A DNA stretch of 64,000 bases from positions 2,852,001-2,916,000 of the forward strand of contig NZ_CP071868.1 of NCBI RefSeq assembly GCF_017569225.1. The letters are read 5' to 3'. Numbering within the stretch: position 1 is the first letter of the stretch; each line of letters starts with the position of its first letter. Position numbers and translations under genes: made by a program. The DNA comes from Pengzhenrongella sicca (lineage in GTDB: Bacteria; Actinomycetota; Actinomycetes; Actinomycetales; Cellulomonadaceae). Below the pieces are notes generated by a model. That model did no database searches, was not told where the DNA came from, and saw only the letters and a program-made list of their open reading frames with translations. Below, one piece after another: positions 29,190 to 37,713 of the stretch.

Positions 29190-30938
29190 GTGAACACGGC
29201 GGCACTCACAGCGCAGACCCGGACAGCGGCACTCGATGCCCTCCGCGCAAGCAACGACCCGAGCCACGAGTTCGACATCCTGGTGATCGGCGGCGGCGTG
29301 ACCGGCGCCGGCATCGCGCTCGACGCGGCGAGCCGCGGCCTGACCGTCGGCATCGTCGAGGGGCAGGACTGGGCGTCGGGCACGTCGAGCCGCTCGAGCA
29401 AGCTCGTGCACGGCGGCCTGCGCTACCTGCAGATGCTCGACTTCCACCTGGTCCGCGAGGCGCTGACCGAGCGCGACCTCCTGCTCACCGAGATCGCGCC
29501 GCACCTCGTGCGGCCGGCCTCGTTCCTCCTGCCGCTGGAGCACCGCGTGTGGCAGCGCGCCTACTTCGGCGCCGGCGTCGCGCTGTACGACACCCTGGCG
29601 AGCATCAACGGCCGGCGCCGCGCGCTGCCGCTGCACAGCCACGTGACCCGCAAGGGCCTGACGAAGCTGTTCCCCGACCTGCGCCACGAGGCCGCGATCG
29701 GCGCCATCCGGTACTGGGACGCCACGGTCGACGATGCGCGGCTGGTCTCGACCCTCATCCGCACCGCCGTCTCCTACGGCGCCGCGGCAGCCTCGCGCAC
29801 CCAGGTCGTCGCGATGACGTCCAACGAGACCGGCACGATCACCGGCGCCACGGTCGAAGACCTCGAGACCGGGTCGCGGTTCGACGTGCACGCGCGCCAG
29901 GTCATCACGGCGACCGGGGTGTGGACCGAGGAGACCGAGTCGCTCGCCAAGACCGACGGCGGCCTGAAGGTCCTCGCCTCCAAGGGCATCCACATCGTCG
30001 TGCCGCGCGAGTGCATCGCCGGCGAGACCGGGCTGCTGCTGCAGACCGAGAAGAGCGTCCTGTTCGTGATCCCGTGGTCGCGCTACTGGGTGATCGGCAC
30101 CACCGACACCCCGTGGACCAGCGATCTCGTGCACCCGGTCGCGACGGCGGCGGACATCGACTACGTCCTTGAGCACGCCAACGCGGTCCTGGCCCGTCCG
30201 ATCTCCCGCAAGGACATCATCGGGACCTGGGCCGGCCTGCGCCCGCTGCTGCAGCCCGGCACCAAGGAGGGCACGTCGTCGGCGAAGGTCTCCCGCGAGC
30301 ACACCGTCGCCTCCCCCACCCCCGGCCTGACCGTCATCGCCGGCGGCAAGCTCACCACCTACCGCGTCATGGCCAAGGACGCCGTGGACTTCGCCCTCGG
30401 CGACCACGCCAAGGCGCAGCCGTGCGTGACCGGCAAGATCCCGCTCGCCGGCGCGACGGGCCTGGCCCAGATGCGCGCGCAGAGCGCCACGATCGCCAGC
30501 CGGTACGGCTGGACCGAGGCGATGCTGGACCACCTGCTGCACCGGTACGGGTCGCTGCTGACCGAGCTCACGGCCGCCGTCGACGCCGAGCCCGGCCTCG
30601 GCACCCCCCTGGCCGGCGCACCCGCCTACCTGCGCGCCGAGATCGCCTACGCCGTCACCCACGAAGGCGCCCTGCACCTGGACGACGTCCTCATGCACCG
30701 CACCCGGATCAACTACGAGCAGCTCGACCGCGGCGTCGGCGCCCTCGACGAGATCGCCGAGATCCTCACCCCGCTGCTCGGCTGGGACGACGCGACCCGC
30801 ACCCGCGAGATCGCCGCCTACCGCACCCGCGCCGAGGCCGAGGCCGCCGCCGAGCTCCAGCCCGACGACGCCAGCGCCGAGACCGTCCGCCTCCAGGCCG
30901 ATGAGATCGCCCCGCTCCACGCGCTCGCCACGCTGTAG
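29190..30938 (+). CDS. glpD: Glycerol-3-phosphate dehydrogenase (FAD, aerobic type)
   Basis: 582 residues. It oxidises glycerol 3-phosphate to dihydroxyacetone phosphate at the membrane, passing electrons to quinone. The FAD fold begins DILVIGGGVTGAGIALDAAS (residue 30), with GTSSRSSKLVHGGLRYLQM, VIPWSRYWVIGTTDTPW and the C-terminal helical domain (about 420-560). GTG 29190 follows GGAGGAAAC. It is cotranscribed in direction with glpK, but a perfect 16-bp hairpin separates them. Confidence 0.95.
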   Translation: MNTAALTAQTRTAALDALRASNDPSHEFDILVIGGGVTGAGIALDAASRGLTVGIVEGQDWASGTSSRSSKLVHGGLRYLQMLDFHLVREALTERDLLLTEIAPHLVRPASFLLPLEHRVWQRAYFGAGVALYDTLASINGRRRALPLHSHVTRKGLTKLFPDLRHEAAIGAIRYWDATVDDARLVSTLIRTAVSYGAAAASRTQVVAMTSNETGTITGATVEDLETGSRFDVHARQVITATGVWTEETESLAKTDGGLKVLASKGIHIVVPRECIAGETGLLLQTEKSVLFVIPWSRYWVIGTTDTPWTSDLVHPVATAADIDYVLEHANAVLARPISRKDIIGTWAGLRPLLQPGTKEGTSSAKVSREHTVASPTPGLTVIAGGKLTTYRVMAKDAVDFALGDHAKAQPCVTGKIPLAGATGLAQMRAQSATIASRYGWTEAMLDHLLHRYGSLLTELTAAVDAEPGLGTPLAGAPAYLRAEIAYAVTHEGALHLDDVLMHRTRINYEQLDRGVGALDEIAEILTPLLGWDDATRTREIAAYRTRAEAEAAAELQPDDASAETVRLQADEIAPLHALATL

Positions 30939-30945
30939 GTACGTC

Positions 30946-30982
30946 GAGGTTCGGCCCGCCGACCCCCGGCGGGCCGAACCTC
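30946..30982 (+). terminator. Strong hairpin between glpD and glpK
   Basis: GAGGTTCGGCCCGCCG, loop ACCCC, then the exact complement: a perfect 16-bp stem 8 nt after the glpD stop. A second small hairpin, GCGGGC-TCTG-GCCCGC, follows near 30993. Probably a terminator or attenuator, so glpK may have its own promoter in 30990-31070. Confidence 0.75.
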
Positions 30983-31075
30983 GGCACGGCAGGCGGGCTC
31001 TGGCCCGCTGTACGCGTCGCGACCGGCATCGACGCCGGCCCCGATGGCCCCCCAAGATTCGGAGACCACACGCAC

Positions 31076-32794
31076 ATGGCTGACTACGTTCTCGCCATCG
31101 ACCAGGGGACGCTCGTCTCCCGGGCGACCCTGTTCACCCACGCCGGCCTCGTCGTCGAGACGGCCGAGCTCGAACACGCTCAGCTCCACCCCCACGCGGG
31201 CTGGGTCGAGCACGACGCGACCGAGATCTGGACCAACGTCCGCGAGGTCGTCGGCGCCGTGCTGGCCCGCGCGAACCTCACCCACCGCGACGTCGCGGCC
31301 GTCGGGATCACGAACCAGCGCGAGACCGCGGTCGTGTGGGACAAGACCACCGGCGAGCCGGTCTGCCCCGCGATCGGCTGGCAGGACACCCGCACCGAGG
31401 CAATCGTCGAGCGGCTCGGCGCGCTGCCGGGATCGGTCGCGGCGGTCGGCGCGGACCGCTACAAGGAGCGGGTCGGGCTGCCGCTCGCCACGTACTTCTC
31501 GGGCCCGAAGGTCACCTGGATCCTCGACAACGTCGAGGGCGCGCGGGCCAAGGCCGAGGCGGGCGACCTCCTGTTCGGCACCACCGACTCCTGGGTGCTG
31601 TGGAACATGACCGGCGGCGCCCGTGGCGGCATCCACGTCACCGACCCGACGAACGCCTCGCGCACGATGCTGATGAACCTCGACACGCTGACGTGGAACG
31701 AGGAGATCGCCGCCCAGATGTCGATCCCGCTGTCCATGCTCCCGGAGATCAGGTCCTCCTCCGAGGTCTACGGCACCGGCCGCCCCGGCGGCCTCCTGCC
31801 GGGCGTGCCGATCGCCGGCATCCTCGGGCACCAGCAGGCCGCGACGTTCGGGCAGGCGTGCTTCGAGGTGGGTGACGCCACGATCACGTTCGGCACGGGC
31901 AACTTCATGCTGCTCAACACCGGCACGACGCCGGTCCCGTCCACCACCGGGCTGCTGACCACCGTCGCGTACAAGATCGGCGCCGAGCCGGCCGTCTATG
32001 CCCTCGAGGGGACCGTCGACGTCACCGGCTCGCTCGTGCAGTGGATGCGGGACAACCTCGCCATGATCACCTCGGCCGACGAGGTCGAGGGGCTTGCGAT
32101 GAGCGTCCCCGACAACGGCGGCGCGTACTTCGTGCCGGCCTTCGCCGGCCTCTACGCCCCCTACGACCGCTCGGACGCCCGCGGGGCGCTCGTCGGCCTC
32201 ACGCGGTACGTGAACAAGGGACACATCGCCCGGGCCGCGCTCGAGGCGACCGCGTTCCAGACCCGCGAGGTGCTCGACGCCATGACGGCCGACGCCGGCG
32301 TGAGCCTCGCGGAGCTGACGGTGGCGGGCGCGGCGGTGCGCAACGAGACGCTCATGCAGTTCCAGGCCGACATCCTCGGCGTGGCCGTGATCCGCCCGAC
32401 CGGCGGCGACCAGGTCGCCGCGGGCGCCGCCTATGCCGCGGGCATCGCGGTGGGCTTCTGGCCGGGCACGCAGACGATCATCGACAACGCCGCCGACGCC
32501 GGCCGCTGGGTCCCGTCGATGGCGTCCGCCGAGCGGGACCGCCAGTACCGCCTGTGGAAGAAGGCCGTCACCAAGACCTTCAACTGGGTCGACGAGCCCG
32601 CGGCTGCCGCCGAGCTCAGCCTCCTCGCCGCGCCAGCCCTCGTCCCCGAGCCCGCTACGGCCGTCCGCACCGTCGCGACCCCGCCAGGGGTAGCGGGGCC
32701 GGAGCTCGACGCCGACCTGATGGACCTCTCGTACTTCCACGACGACGCACGGGCGGTAGTTCACCCGCAGCCGACGCACAGTTCGCTCAATTAG
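31076..32794 (+). CDS. glpK: Glycerol kinase homologue with altered active site
   Basis: 572 residues, longer than the roughly 500 of E. coli GlpK because of a C-terminal tail of about 60. Overall similarity is high: NQRETAVVWDKTTGEPV keeps the glycerol-binding Arg-Glu, GWQDTRT keeps the Trp, YFSGPKVTWILDN keeps the Tyr, GTGNFMLLNTG keeps the Phe. However, the catalytic-base segment, GDQQ in E. coli (Asp245), reads GHQQ (codon CAC, about 31828). The phosphate loop DQGTTSSR reads DQGTLVSR, and the adenosine segment DGGA reads AGAA. The protein may be a weak or retuned kinase or a non-catalytic paralogue. Its position after glpD suggests a link to glycerol. The Shine-Dalgarno is poor. Confidence 0.75.
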   Translation: MADYVLAIDQGTLVSRATLFTHAGLVVETAELEHAQLHPHAGWVEHDATEIWTNVREVVGAVLARANLTHRDVAAVGITNQRETAVVWDKTTGEPVCPAIGWQDTRTEAIVERLGALPGSVAAVGADRYKERVGLPLATYFSGPKVTWILDNVEGARAKAEAGDLLFGTTDSWVLWNMTGGARGGIHVTDPTNASRTMLMNLDTLTWNEEIAAQMSIPLSMLPEIRSSSEVYGTGRPGGLLPGVPIAGILGHQQAATFGQACFEVGDATITFGTGNFMLLNTGTTPVPSTTGLLTTVAYKIGAEPAVYALEGTVDVTGSLVQWMRDNLAMITSADEVEGLAMSVPDNGGAYFVPAFAGLYAPYDRSDARGALVGLTRYVNKGHIARAALEATAFQTREVLDAMTADAGVSLAELTVAGAAVRNETLMQFQADILGVAVIRPTGGDQVAAGAAYAAGIAVGFWPGTQTIIDNAADAGRWVPSMASAERDRQYRLWKKAVTKTFNWVDEPAAAAELSLLAAPALVPEPATAVRTVATPPGVAGPELDADLMDLSYFHDDARAVVHPQPTHSSLN

Positions 32795-32817
32795 TTGAAC
32801 GATCGTCCGATAGGCAC

Positions 32818-32844
32818 GACGAACAGGCAGGTCTGTCTCGTCGT
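32818..32844 (+). promoter_or_regulatory. Hairpin between glpK and the 100-residue gene
   Basis: CGACGAACAG and CTGTCTCGTCG can pair around GCAGGT with one bulge. It may end the glpK transcript or form the leader of the next gene. TTGAAC at about 32804 and TAGGCA at about 32817 are promoter-like but closely spaced. Confidence 0.35.
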
Positions 32845-32859
32845 ACCAGGAGGACAAGC

Positions 32860-33162
32860 GTGAGCATCGGCCCGATCGAGTCGGTCACGGACCAGGTCCG
32901 TGCGCCGGAGGCACTCATCCAGGTCCCGGGTCACATCACCGCGGCCGCGCAGAGCCTCGGCATCTCGGCGGCCCAGATGTCGCAGGCGTTCTCCGTCGGC
33001 GCGAGCCTCGCCGACGTCGCGCAGACGCGTGGGATCTCGCAGGAGGACCTCCTCAGCGCGATGGAGGCGAACCCGCCCGCGAACCTGGCGGTGGTCGTCG
33101 CCGCGCGCGGAGCGCGCCAGCCCGCCCCCACGGGGGCCGGCGCGCTCGACGTGCTGGCGTGA
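32860..33162 (+). CDS. Uncharacterised 100-residue helical protein
   Basis: 100 residues from GTG 32860, which follows AGGAGG. The middle contains two similar helix-turn units, LGISAAQMSQAFSVGASLAD and VAQTRGISQEDLLSAM, in which a short Gly-Ile-Ser turn precedes a helix, resembling a small DNA- or protein-binding fold. No cysteine, membrane span or signal. The C-terminus is Ala/Pro/Gly rich. I do not recognise the family. It sits 65 nt after glpK and converges with acnA, their stops 3 nt apart. Confidence 0.72.
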   Translation: MSIGPIESVTDQVRAPEALIQVPGHITAAAQSLGISAAQMSQAFSVGASLADVAQTRGISQEDLLSAMEANPPANLAVVVAARGARQPAPTGAGALDVLA

Positions 33163-33165
33163 GCG

Positions 33166-35982
33166 TCAGGCGCTGACCAGCGACCGCAGGACGTACTGCA
33201 GGATGCCGCCGTTGCGGTAGTAGTCCGCCTCGCCGGGAGTGTCGATCCGCAGGTCGGCGTCGAACTCTACGACCGTGCCGTCCGTGCGGGTGGCCCGGAC
33301 CGCGACCGTCGGCGGCGTGCGGCCCTCGTTGAGCGCCGTGACGCCCGAGAGGTCGAAGGTCTCCGTGCCGTCGAGGCCGAGGGTGGCCGCGGACTCCCCC
33401 AGCGGGAACTGCAGCGGGAGCACGCCCATCCCGATGAGGTTCGAGCGGTGGATCCGCTCGAAGCTCTCCGTGATGACGGCGCGCACCCCGAGCAGCGACG
33501 TGCCCTTGGCCGCCCAGTCGCGCGACGACCCGGAGCCGTACTCCTTGCCGCCGAGGATCACGAGCGGGATCCCCGCGGCGGCGTAGTCCTGCGCCGCGTC
33601 GTAGATCGCCGCCTGCTCGCCGGTGAGGTGGTTGACCGTGAAGCCGCCCTCGACGCCGGGCACCAGCTCGTTGCGCAGCCGGATGTTCGCGAACGTGCCC
33701 CGGATCATCACCTCGTGGTTGCCGCGGCGCGACCCGTACGAGTTGAAGTCCCGGCGCGCGACCCCGTGCTCGGCGAGGTAGGCGCCCGCGGGGCTGTCCG
33801 CCTTGATCGAGCCGGCGGGGCTGATGTGGTCGGTCGTGACGGAGTCCCCGAGCTTGGCCAGCACGCGGGCCCCGACGACGTCGGTGACCGGCGCCGGCGC
33901 GGCGCTCATGCCGTCGAAGTACGGGGGCTTGCGCACGTACGTGGACTCCGGGTCCCAGGCGAACGTCGCGCCCTGCGGGGTCTGCAGCGCGCGCCAGCGC
34001 TCGTCGCCCGCGAACACGTCGGCGTAGTCGGTCGTGAACATGTCGCGGTCGATCGCCGAGTCCATCGTCGCCTGCACCTCGCGCGGCGCGGGCCAGATGT
34101 CGCGCAGGAAGATGCCCACGCCGTCGTCGCCCACGCCGAGCGGCTCGACCTCGAAGTCGAAGTCCATCGTCCCGGCGAGGGCGTACGCGATCACGAGCGG
34201 CGGGGACGCGAGGTAGTTCATCTTGACGTCCGGGTTGATCCGGCCCTCGAAGTTCCGGTTGCCCGACAGGACCGAGACCACCGCGAGGTCGTGCTCGCCC
34301 ACGACCGCGGACACCTCCTCGGGCAGGGGGCCCGAGTTGCCGATGCACGTGCCGCAGCCGTAGCCCACGAGGTGGAACCCGAGCTTCTCGAGGTAGGGCC
34401 ACAGGCCCGCCTTCTCGTAGTAGTCGGTGACGACCTTGGAGCCCGGCGCCATCGACGTCTTGACCCACGGCTTGGCCGTCAGGCCGCGATTGACGGCGTT
34501 GCGCGCGAGCAGGGCCGCGGCGAGCATGACCGAGGGGTTCGAGGTGTTGGTGCACGAGGTGATCGAGGCGATGACGACGGCGCCGTGGTCGAGCTCCGTC
34601 TCGGTGCCGCTCGCGAGCGTCACCGGGACGCGGTGGTGCGGGCGCCGCGCGACGTCGCCGCGCGCCACCTGGGCGGGGACGCCCGCGCTGTCGTCGTGCT
34701 CGCCGGCCGCGATCGGGTCGGACGCCGGGAAGGTCTCCTCGACCGCGCCGTCCAGGTCACTGCCGTGCGGCTCGTGCGCGCCGTCGACGTAGTCGAGGAT
34801 CGAGGTCGCGAAGGCCTCCTTGGCCTCGGTGAGCTCGATGCGGTCCTGCGGCCGCTTCGGCCCCGCGATCGAGGGGACCACGGTGGACAGGTCGAGGCCG
34901 AGGTACTCCGAGAACACGGGCTCGACGGCCGGGTCGTGCCACAGCCCCTGCTCCTTGGCGTACGCCTCGACGAGGGCGACCTCGGCGTCCCCGCGGCCGG
35001 TCAGGCGCAGGTAGTCGATCGTGACGTCGTCGATCGGGAAGATCGCGCACGTCGAGCCGAACTCGGGCGACATGTTGCCGATCGTGGCGCGGTTCGCGAG
35101 CGGGACCTGCGCGACGCCGTCGCCGTAGAACTCCACGAACTTGCCGACGACGCCGTGCTGGCGCAGCTGCTGCGTGATCGTCAGGACGACGTCGGTCGCG
35201 GTCACGCCGGGCGGGATCGCGCCGGACAGCTTGAAGCCGACCACGCGCGGGATCAGCATCGAGACCGGCTGGCCGAGCATCGCGGCCTCGGCCTCGATGC
35301 CACCGACGCCCCAGCCGAGCACGCCCAGGCCGTTGACCATCGTGGTGTGCGAGTCGGTGCCCACGCACGTGTCCGGGTAGGCGCGCAGGAGCGTCGTGCC
35401 GGGGGCCGGGCGCGTCATGACGACCCGTGCCAGGTACTCGATGTTCACCTGGTGCACGATGCCGGTGCCGGGCGGGACAACCTTGAAGTCGTCGAACGCC
35501 GTCTGGCCCCACCGCAGGAACTGGTAGCGCTCGTGGTTGCGCTCGTACTCGAGCGCCACGTTCCGCTCGAACGCGTCCGCGCGCCCCGCGACGTCGATCT
35601 GCACGGAGTGGTCGATCACGAGCTCGGCGGGCGCGAGCGGGTTGATCCGGTCCGGATCGCCGCCGAGGTCGGCGACGGCCTCGCGCATCGTGGCGAGGTC
35701 CACGATGCAAGGCACGCCGGTGAAGTCCTGCATGACGACGCGGGCGGGGGTGAACTGGATCTCCGTGCTCGGCTGCGCCGTCGGATCCCAGGCCGCGAGC
35801 GCGCGGACGTGGTCGGCGGTGATGTTCGCGCCGTCCTCGGTGCGCAGCAGGTTCTCCGCGAGGATCTTGAGGCTGTACGGGAGCCGGTCAAGGCCCGGGA
35901 CGGCGGCCAGCCGGTAGATCTCGTAGGAGGTCTCGTCGACCTCCAGGGTCCCCTTCGACCCGAACGTGTCAACGGTGCTCAC
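33166..35982 (-). CDS. acnA: Aconitate hydratase A
   Basis: 938 residues, about 45 longer than E. coli AcnA. It interconverts citrate and isocitrate using a [4Fe-4S] cluster. Cluster cysteines are visible in [18 protein letters not shown] and [18 protein letters not shown]; the C-terminal swivelling domain carries [20 protein letters not shown] and [13 protein letters not shown]. The extra length is an acidic insert near 470-520 ([20 protein letters not shown]), common in actinobacterial enzymes. GTG 35982 has AAAGGAG 6 nt upstream. A TAGAAT box and a 24-bp perfect palindrome lie directly upstream, so it is probably repressed by a dimeric regulator. Confidence 0.96.
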   Translation of the reverse strand: MSTVDTFGSKGTLEVDETSYEIYRLAAVPGLDRLPYSLKILAENLLRTEDGANITADHVRALAAWDPTAQPSTEIQFTPARVVMQDFTGVPCIVDLATMREAVADLGGDPDRINPLAPAELVIDHSVQIDVAGRADAFERNVALEYERNHERYQFLRWGQTAFDDFKVVPPGTGIVHQVNIEYLARVVMTRPAPGTTLLRAYPDTCVGTDSHTTMVNGLGVLGWGVGGIEAEAAMLGQPVSMLIPRVVGFKLSGAIPPGVTATDVVLTITQQLRQHGVVGKFVEFYGDGVAQVPLANRATIGNMSPEFGSTCAIFPIDDVTIDYLRLTGRGDAEVALVEAYAKEQGLWHDPAVEPVFSEYLGLDLSTVVPSIAGPKRPQDRIELTEAKEAFATSILDYVDGAHEPHGSDLDGAVEETFPASDPIAAGEHDDSAGVPAQVARGDVARRPHHRVPVTLASGTETELDHGAVVIASITSCTNTSNPSVMLAAALLARNAVNRGLTAKPWVKTSMAPGSKVVTDYYEKAGLWPYLEKLGFHLVGYGCGTCIGNSGPLPEEVSAVVGEHDLAVVSVLSGNRNFEGRINPDVKMNYLASPPLVIAYALAGTMDFDFEVEPLGVGDDGVGIFLRDIWPAPREVQATMDSAIDRDMFTTDYADVFAGDERWRALQTPQGATFAWDPESTYVRKPPYFDGMSAAPAPVTDVVGARVLAKLGDSVTTDHISPAGSIKADSPAGAYLAEHGVARRDFNSYGSRRGNHEVMIRGTFANIRLRNELVPGVEGGFTVNHLTGEQAAIYDAAQDYAAAGIPLVILGGKEYGSGSSRDWAAKGTSLLGVRAVITESFERIHRSNLIGMGVLPLQFPLGESAATLGLDGTETFDLSGVTALNEGRTPPTVAVRATRTDGTVVEFDADLRIDTPGEADYYRNGGILQYVLRSLVSA

Positions 35983-36013
35983 TGGTGACTCCTTTGGCCC
36001 GGCGGAAAGTGCG

Positions 36014-36041
36014 ATGTATCTTGACGTCAAGATACATTCTA
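36014..36041 (-). promoter_or_regulatory. acnA promoter with 24-bp perfect palindrome
   Basis: On the minus strand TAGAAT (36041-36036) is a near-consensus -10 box. Overlapping its end and covering the expected transcription start is a perfect palindrome, 36014-36037, with half-site ATGTATCTTGAC. This is operator-like. In Streptomyces the MarR-family regulator TamR controls aconitase, so a TamR-like protein is a candidate binder (inference). Confidence 0.7.
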
Positions 36042-36103
36042 GCGCGTCCGGCCGACGACCGGCCCACTTCGGCTGCCTGCGTACCGACGTGATGCTGACC
36101 CGG

Positions 36104-36280
36104 CTACTGCTGCGCCTGAGCCTTGGCGAGCTCGTCAGCCATCTTGCGCTCGTGCTCGACCGCGCGCTCGTGCGCACGCGGGTCGTACTCCGGCGTGCCG
36201 GACTTGCGGGCCTCCGCCGCGGAGACCTTCCCCGCCTCGATGTACCGCCGGGCCGCCTCGTTCTCCTGCTCGCTCGCCAC
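36104..36280 (-). CDS. Small charged conserved-type protein, 58 residues
   Basis: This short gene runs from GTG 36280, preceded by GGAGGAG, to TAG 36104. The product is almost entirely helical and charged: [20 protein letters not shown] at the start, then [20 protein letters not shown], ending in [13 protein letters not shown]. Eleven Glu and no cysteine or hydrophobic span are present. The Shine-Dalgarno, codon bias and composition (Glu, Arg, Ala rich with a regular heptad-like spacing) support it as real. It lies between the acnA palindrome and the RNA methyltransferase. Function unknown. Confidence 0.65.
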   Translation of the reverse strand: MASEQENEAARRYIEAGKVSAAEARKSGTPEYDPRAHERAVEHERKMADELAKAQAQQ

Positions 36281-36390
36281 GATGAGCTCCTCCGGTCACG
36301 GCGGCCCCGAGCGGACCGCGTGCGTCCGACGCTATGCCCGCCCCGGCGGCCTCGGCCAGCCGAACGGGCGGCGAGCCCCCGGCCCGCGGC

Positions 36391-37713
36391 TCAGCGCTCG
36401 AAGACCGCGATGCACTCGACGTGATGGGTCATCGGGAAGAGGTCGTAGGCCGTCAGGCCGGCCAACCCGTACCCGCTCTCGGCGAGATACGACACGTCTC
36501 GCGCGAGCGCGGCCGGGTCGCACGCGACGTAGACGACCCGCTCGGGTCGCAGCTCGGTAATCGACGCGACGACCTTGCGGCCCGCGCCGGACCGCGGCGG
36601 GTCGAGCACGACGAAGTCGGCGTGCACGACGTCGGAGTCGGCGTCGAGCGTGCCCGCGAGAACCTTGGCGACCTCGCCGTGGTGGAGCTCGATGTTCGAG
36701 CGGTCGTGGGAGTTGCGGCGCGCGTCGTGCACGGCGCGCGCGTCGCCCTCGACCGAGACGACCTCGCCCGTGGCGCCGACGGCGTCGGCCAGCGGCAGCG
36801 TGAACAGGCCCGCGCCGGAGTACAGGTCGAGCACGGTCGCGCCGTCGACGTCGCCGAGGCCGGCGAGCACCGCCGCGGTGAGCACGGCGGGCGCCTCGCG
36901 GTGCACCTGCCAGAACCCGTCGGCCGTGACCCGGTAGGAGTACTCGCGGTCGCCGAGCGTCATCGTCTCGCGCACGCTCGTGCGCGCGTTCGGGCGCGTG
37001 TCTGCGCTCCGACCGGCGAACGGCACGCCGTCCACGAGCACCATCGGCGTCTGGCCGCCGGCGGGGGCGATCGCCTCGAGGTGGGTGCCCGGGCGCCAGG
37101 TGCGCGCGAACAGGCCGAGCTCCGCGATGGCCTCGCTCGCGAGCGGCATGTCGGTCAGCGCGCGGATGTCGTGCGAGCGGATGCCGCGCATGCCGGCCCG
37201 GCCGGAGTCGTCGACCACGAGGTCGATGCGGGTGCGCCAGCCGAGCCCGCCGCGCTCGTCGTCGCCCGGCGCGGCCTCGACCACGACCGCGCGCTCGAGC
37301 TTGGCGAGCCGCTGGAGCTGCTCGGCGACGACGGTCGCCTTCCAGGCGCGCTGCGCGGGCAGGGCGACGTGCGCGAGCTCGCCGCCCCCGACCCCGCCCG
37401 GTCCGGCCGCCGGCCAGGCCGACGGCACGCGGTCGGGCGAGGCCTCGAGGATCTCGACCGCGTCCGCGCGCCAGAACGTGGCGTCGTCGGCGAAGTCGGT
37501 CAGGCGGGCGCGCACGCGCTCGCCCGGGAGGGTGTGCCGCACGAAGATGACGCGGCCGCCGGGCCGGTCGGTGGACTCGTCCGCGGGCAGGCGCGCCACG
37601 CAGTGCCCACCGTGGGCGACCGGGCCGATCTCGAGCTCGACGAGGGGCCCGCGAGCGCCCTTGTGCGGGGTCTCGGGGCGTGCGGTGCGGGAGGTCGAAG
37701 GGTCAGTAGCCAC
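36391..37713 (-). CDS. TRAM-domain class I SAM-dependent RNA uridine methyltransferase
   Basis: 440 residues of the TrmA/RumA family, which makes 5-methyluridine in tRNA or rRNA. An N-terminal TRAM-like OB domain (about 20-90) is followed by the SAM domain: VLDLYSGAGLFTLPLA (about residue 293), VVLDPPRSGAGRKVV, then the nucleophile cysteine in VYVACDPAALARDVSYL. The cysteine cluster of RlmD-type enzymes is absent. The substrate RNA cannot be assigned. GTG 37713 overlaps the KimA-like gene by 11 nt, so it is translated from the same transcript. Confidence 0.87.
   Translation of the reverse strand: MATDPSTSRTARPETPHKGARGPLVELEIGPVAHGGHCVARLPADESTDRPGGRVIFVRHTLPGERVRARLTDFADDATFWRADAVEILEASPDRVPSAWPAAGPGGVGGGELAHVALPAQRAWKATVVAEQLQRLAKLERAVVVEAAPGDDERGGLGWRTRIDLVVDDSGRAGMRGIRSHDIRALTDMPLASEAIAELGLFARTWRPGTHLEAIAPAGGQTPMVLVDGVPFAGRSADTRPNARTSVRETMTLGDREYSYRVTADGFWQVHREAPAVLTAAVLAGLGDVDGATVLDLYSGAGLFTLPLADAVGATGEVVSVEGDARAVHDARRNSHDRSNIELHHGEVAKVLAGTLDADSDVVHADFVVLDPPRSGAGRKVVASITELRPERVVYVACDPAALARDVSYLAESGYGLAGLTAYDLFPMTHHVECIAVFER

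Noticed and set aside
28879-29193. Short plus-strand frame before glpD
   Set aside because: It lies within the REP-like repeats and inverted repeat, and has no ribosome-binding site.
33448-35988. 846-codon plus-strand frame opposite acnA
   Set aside because: Antisense shadow of aconitase produced by high GC at third positions.
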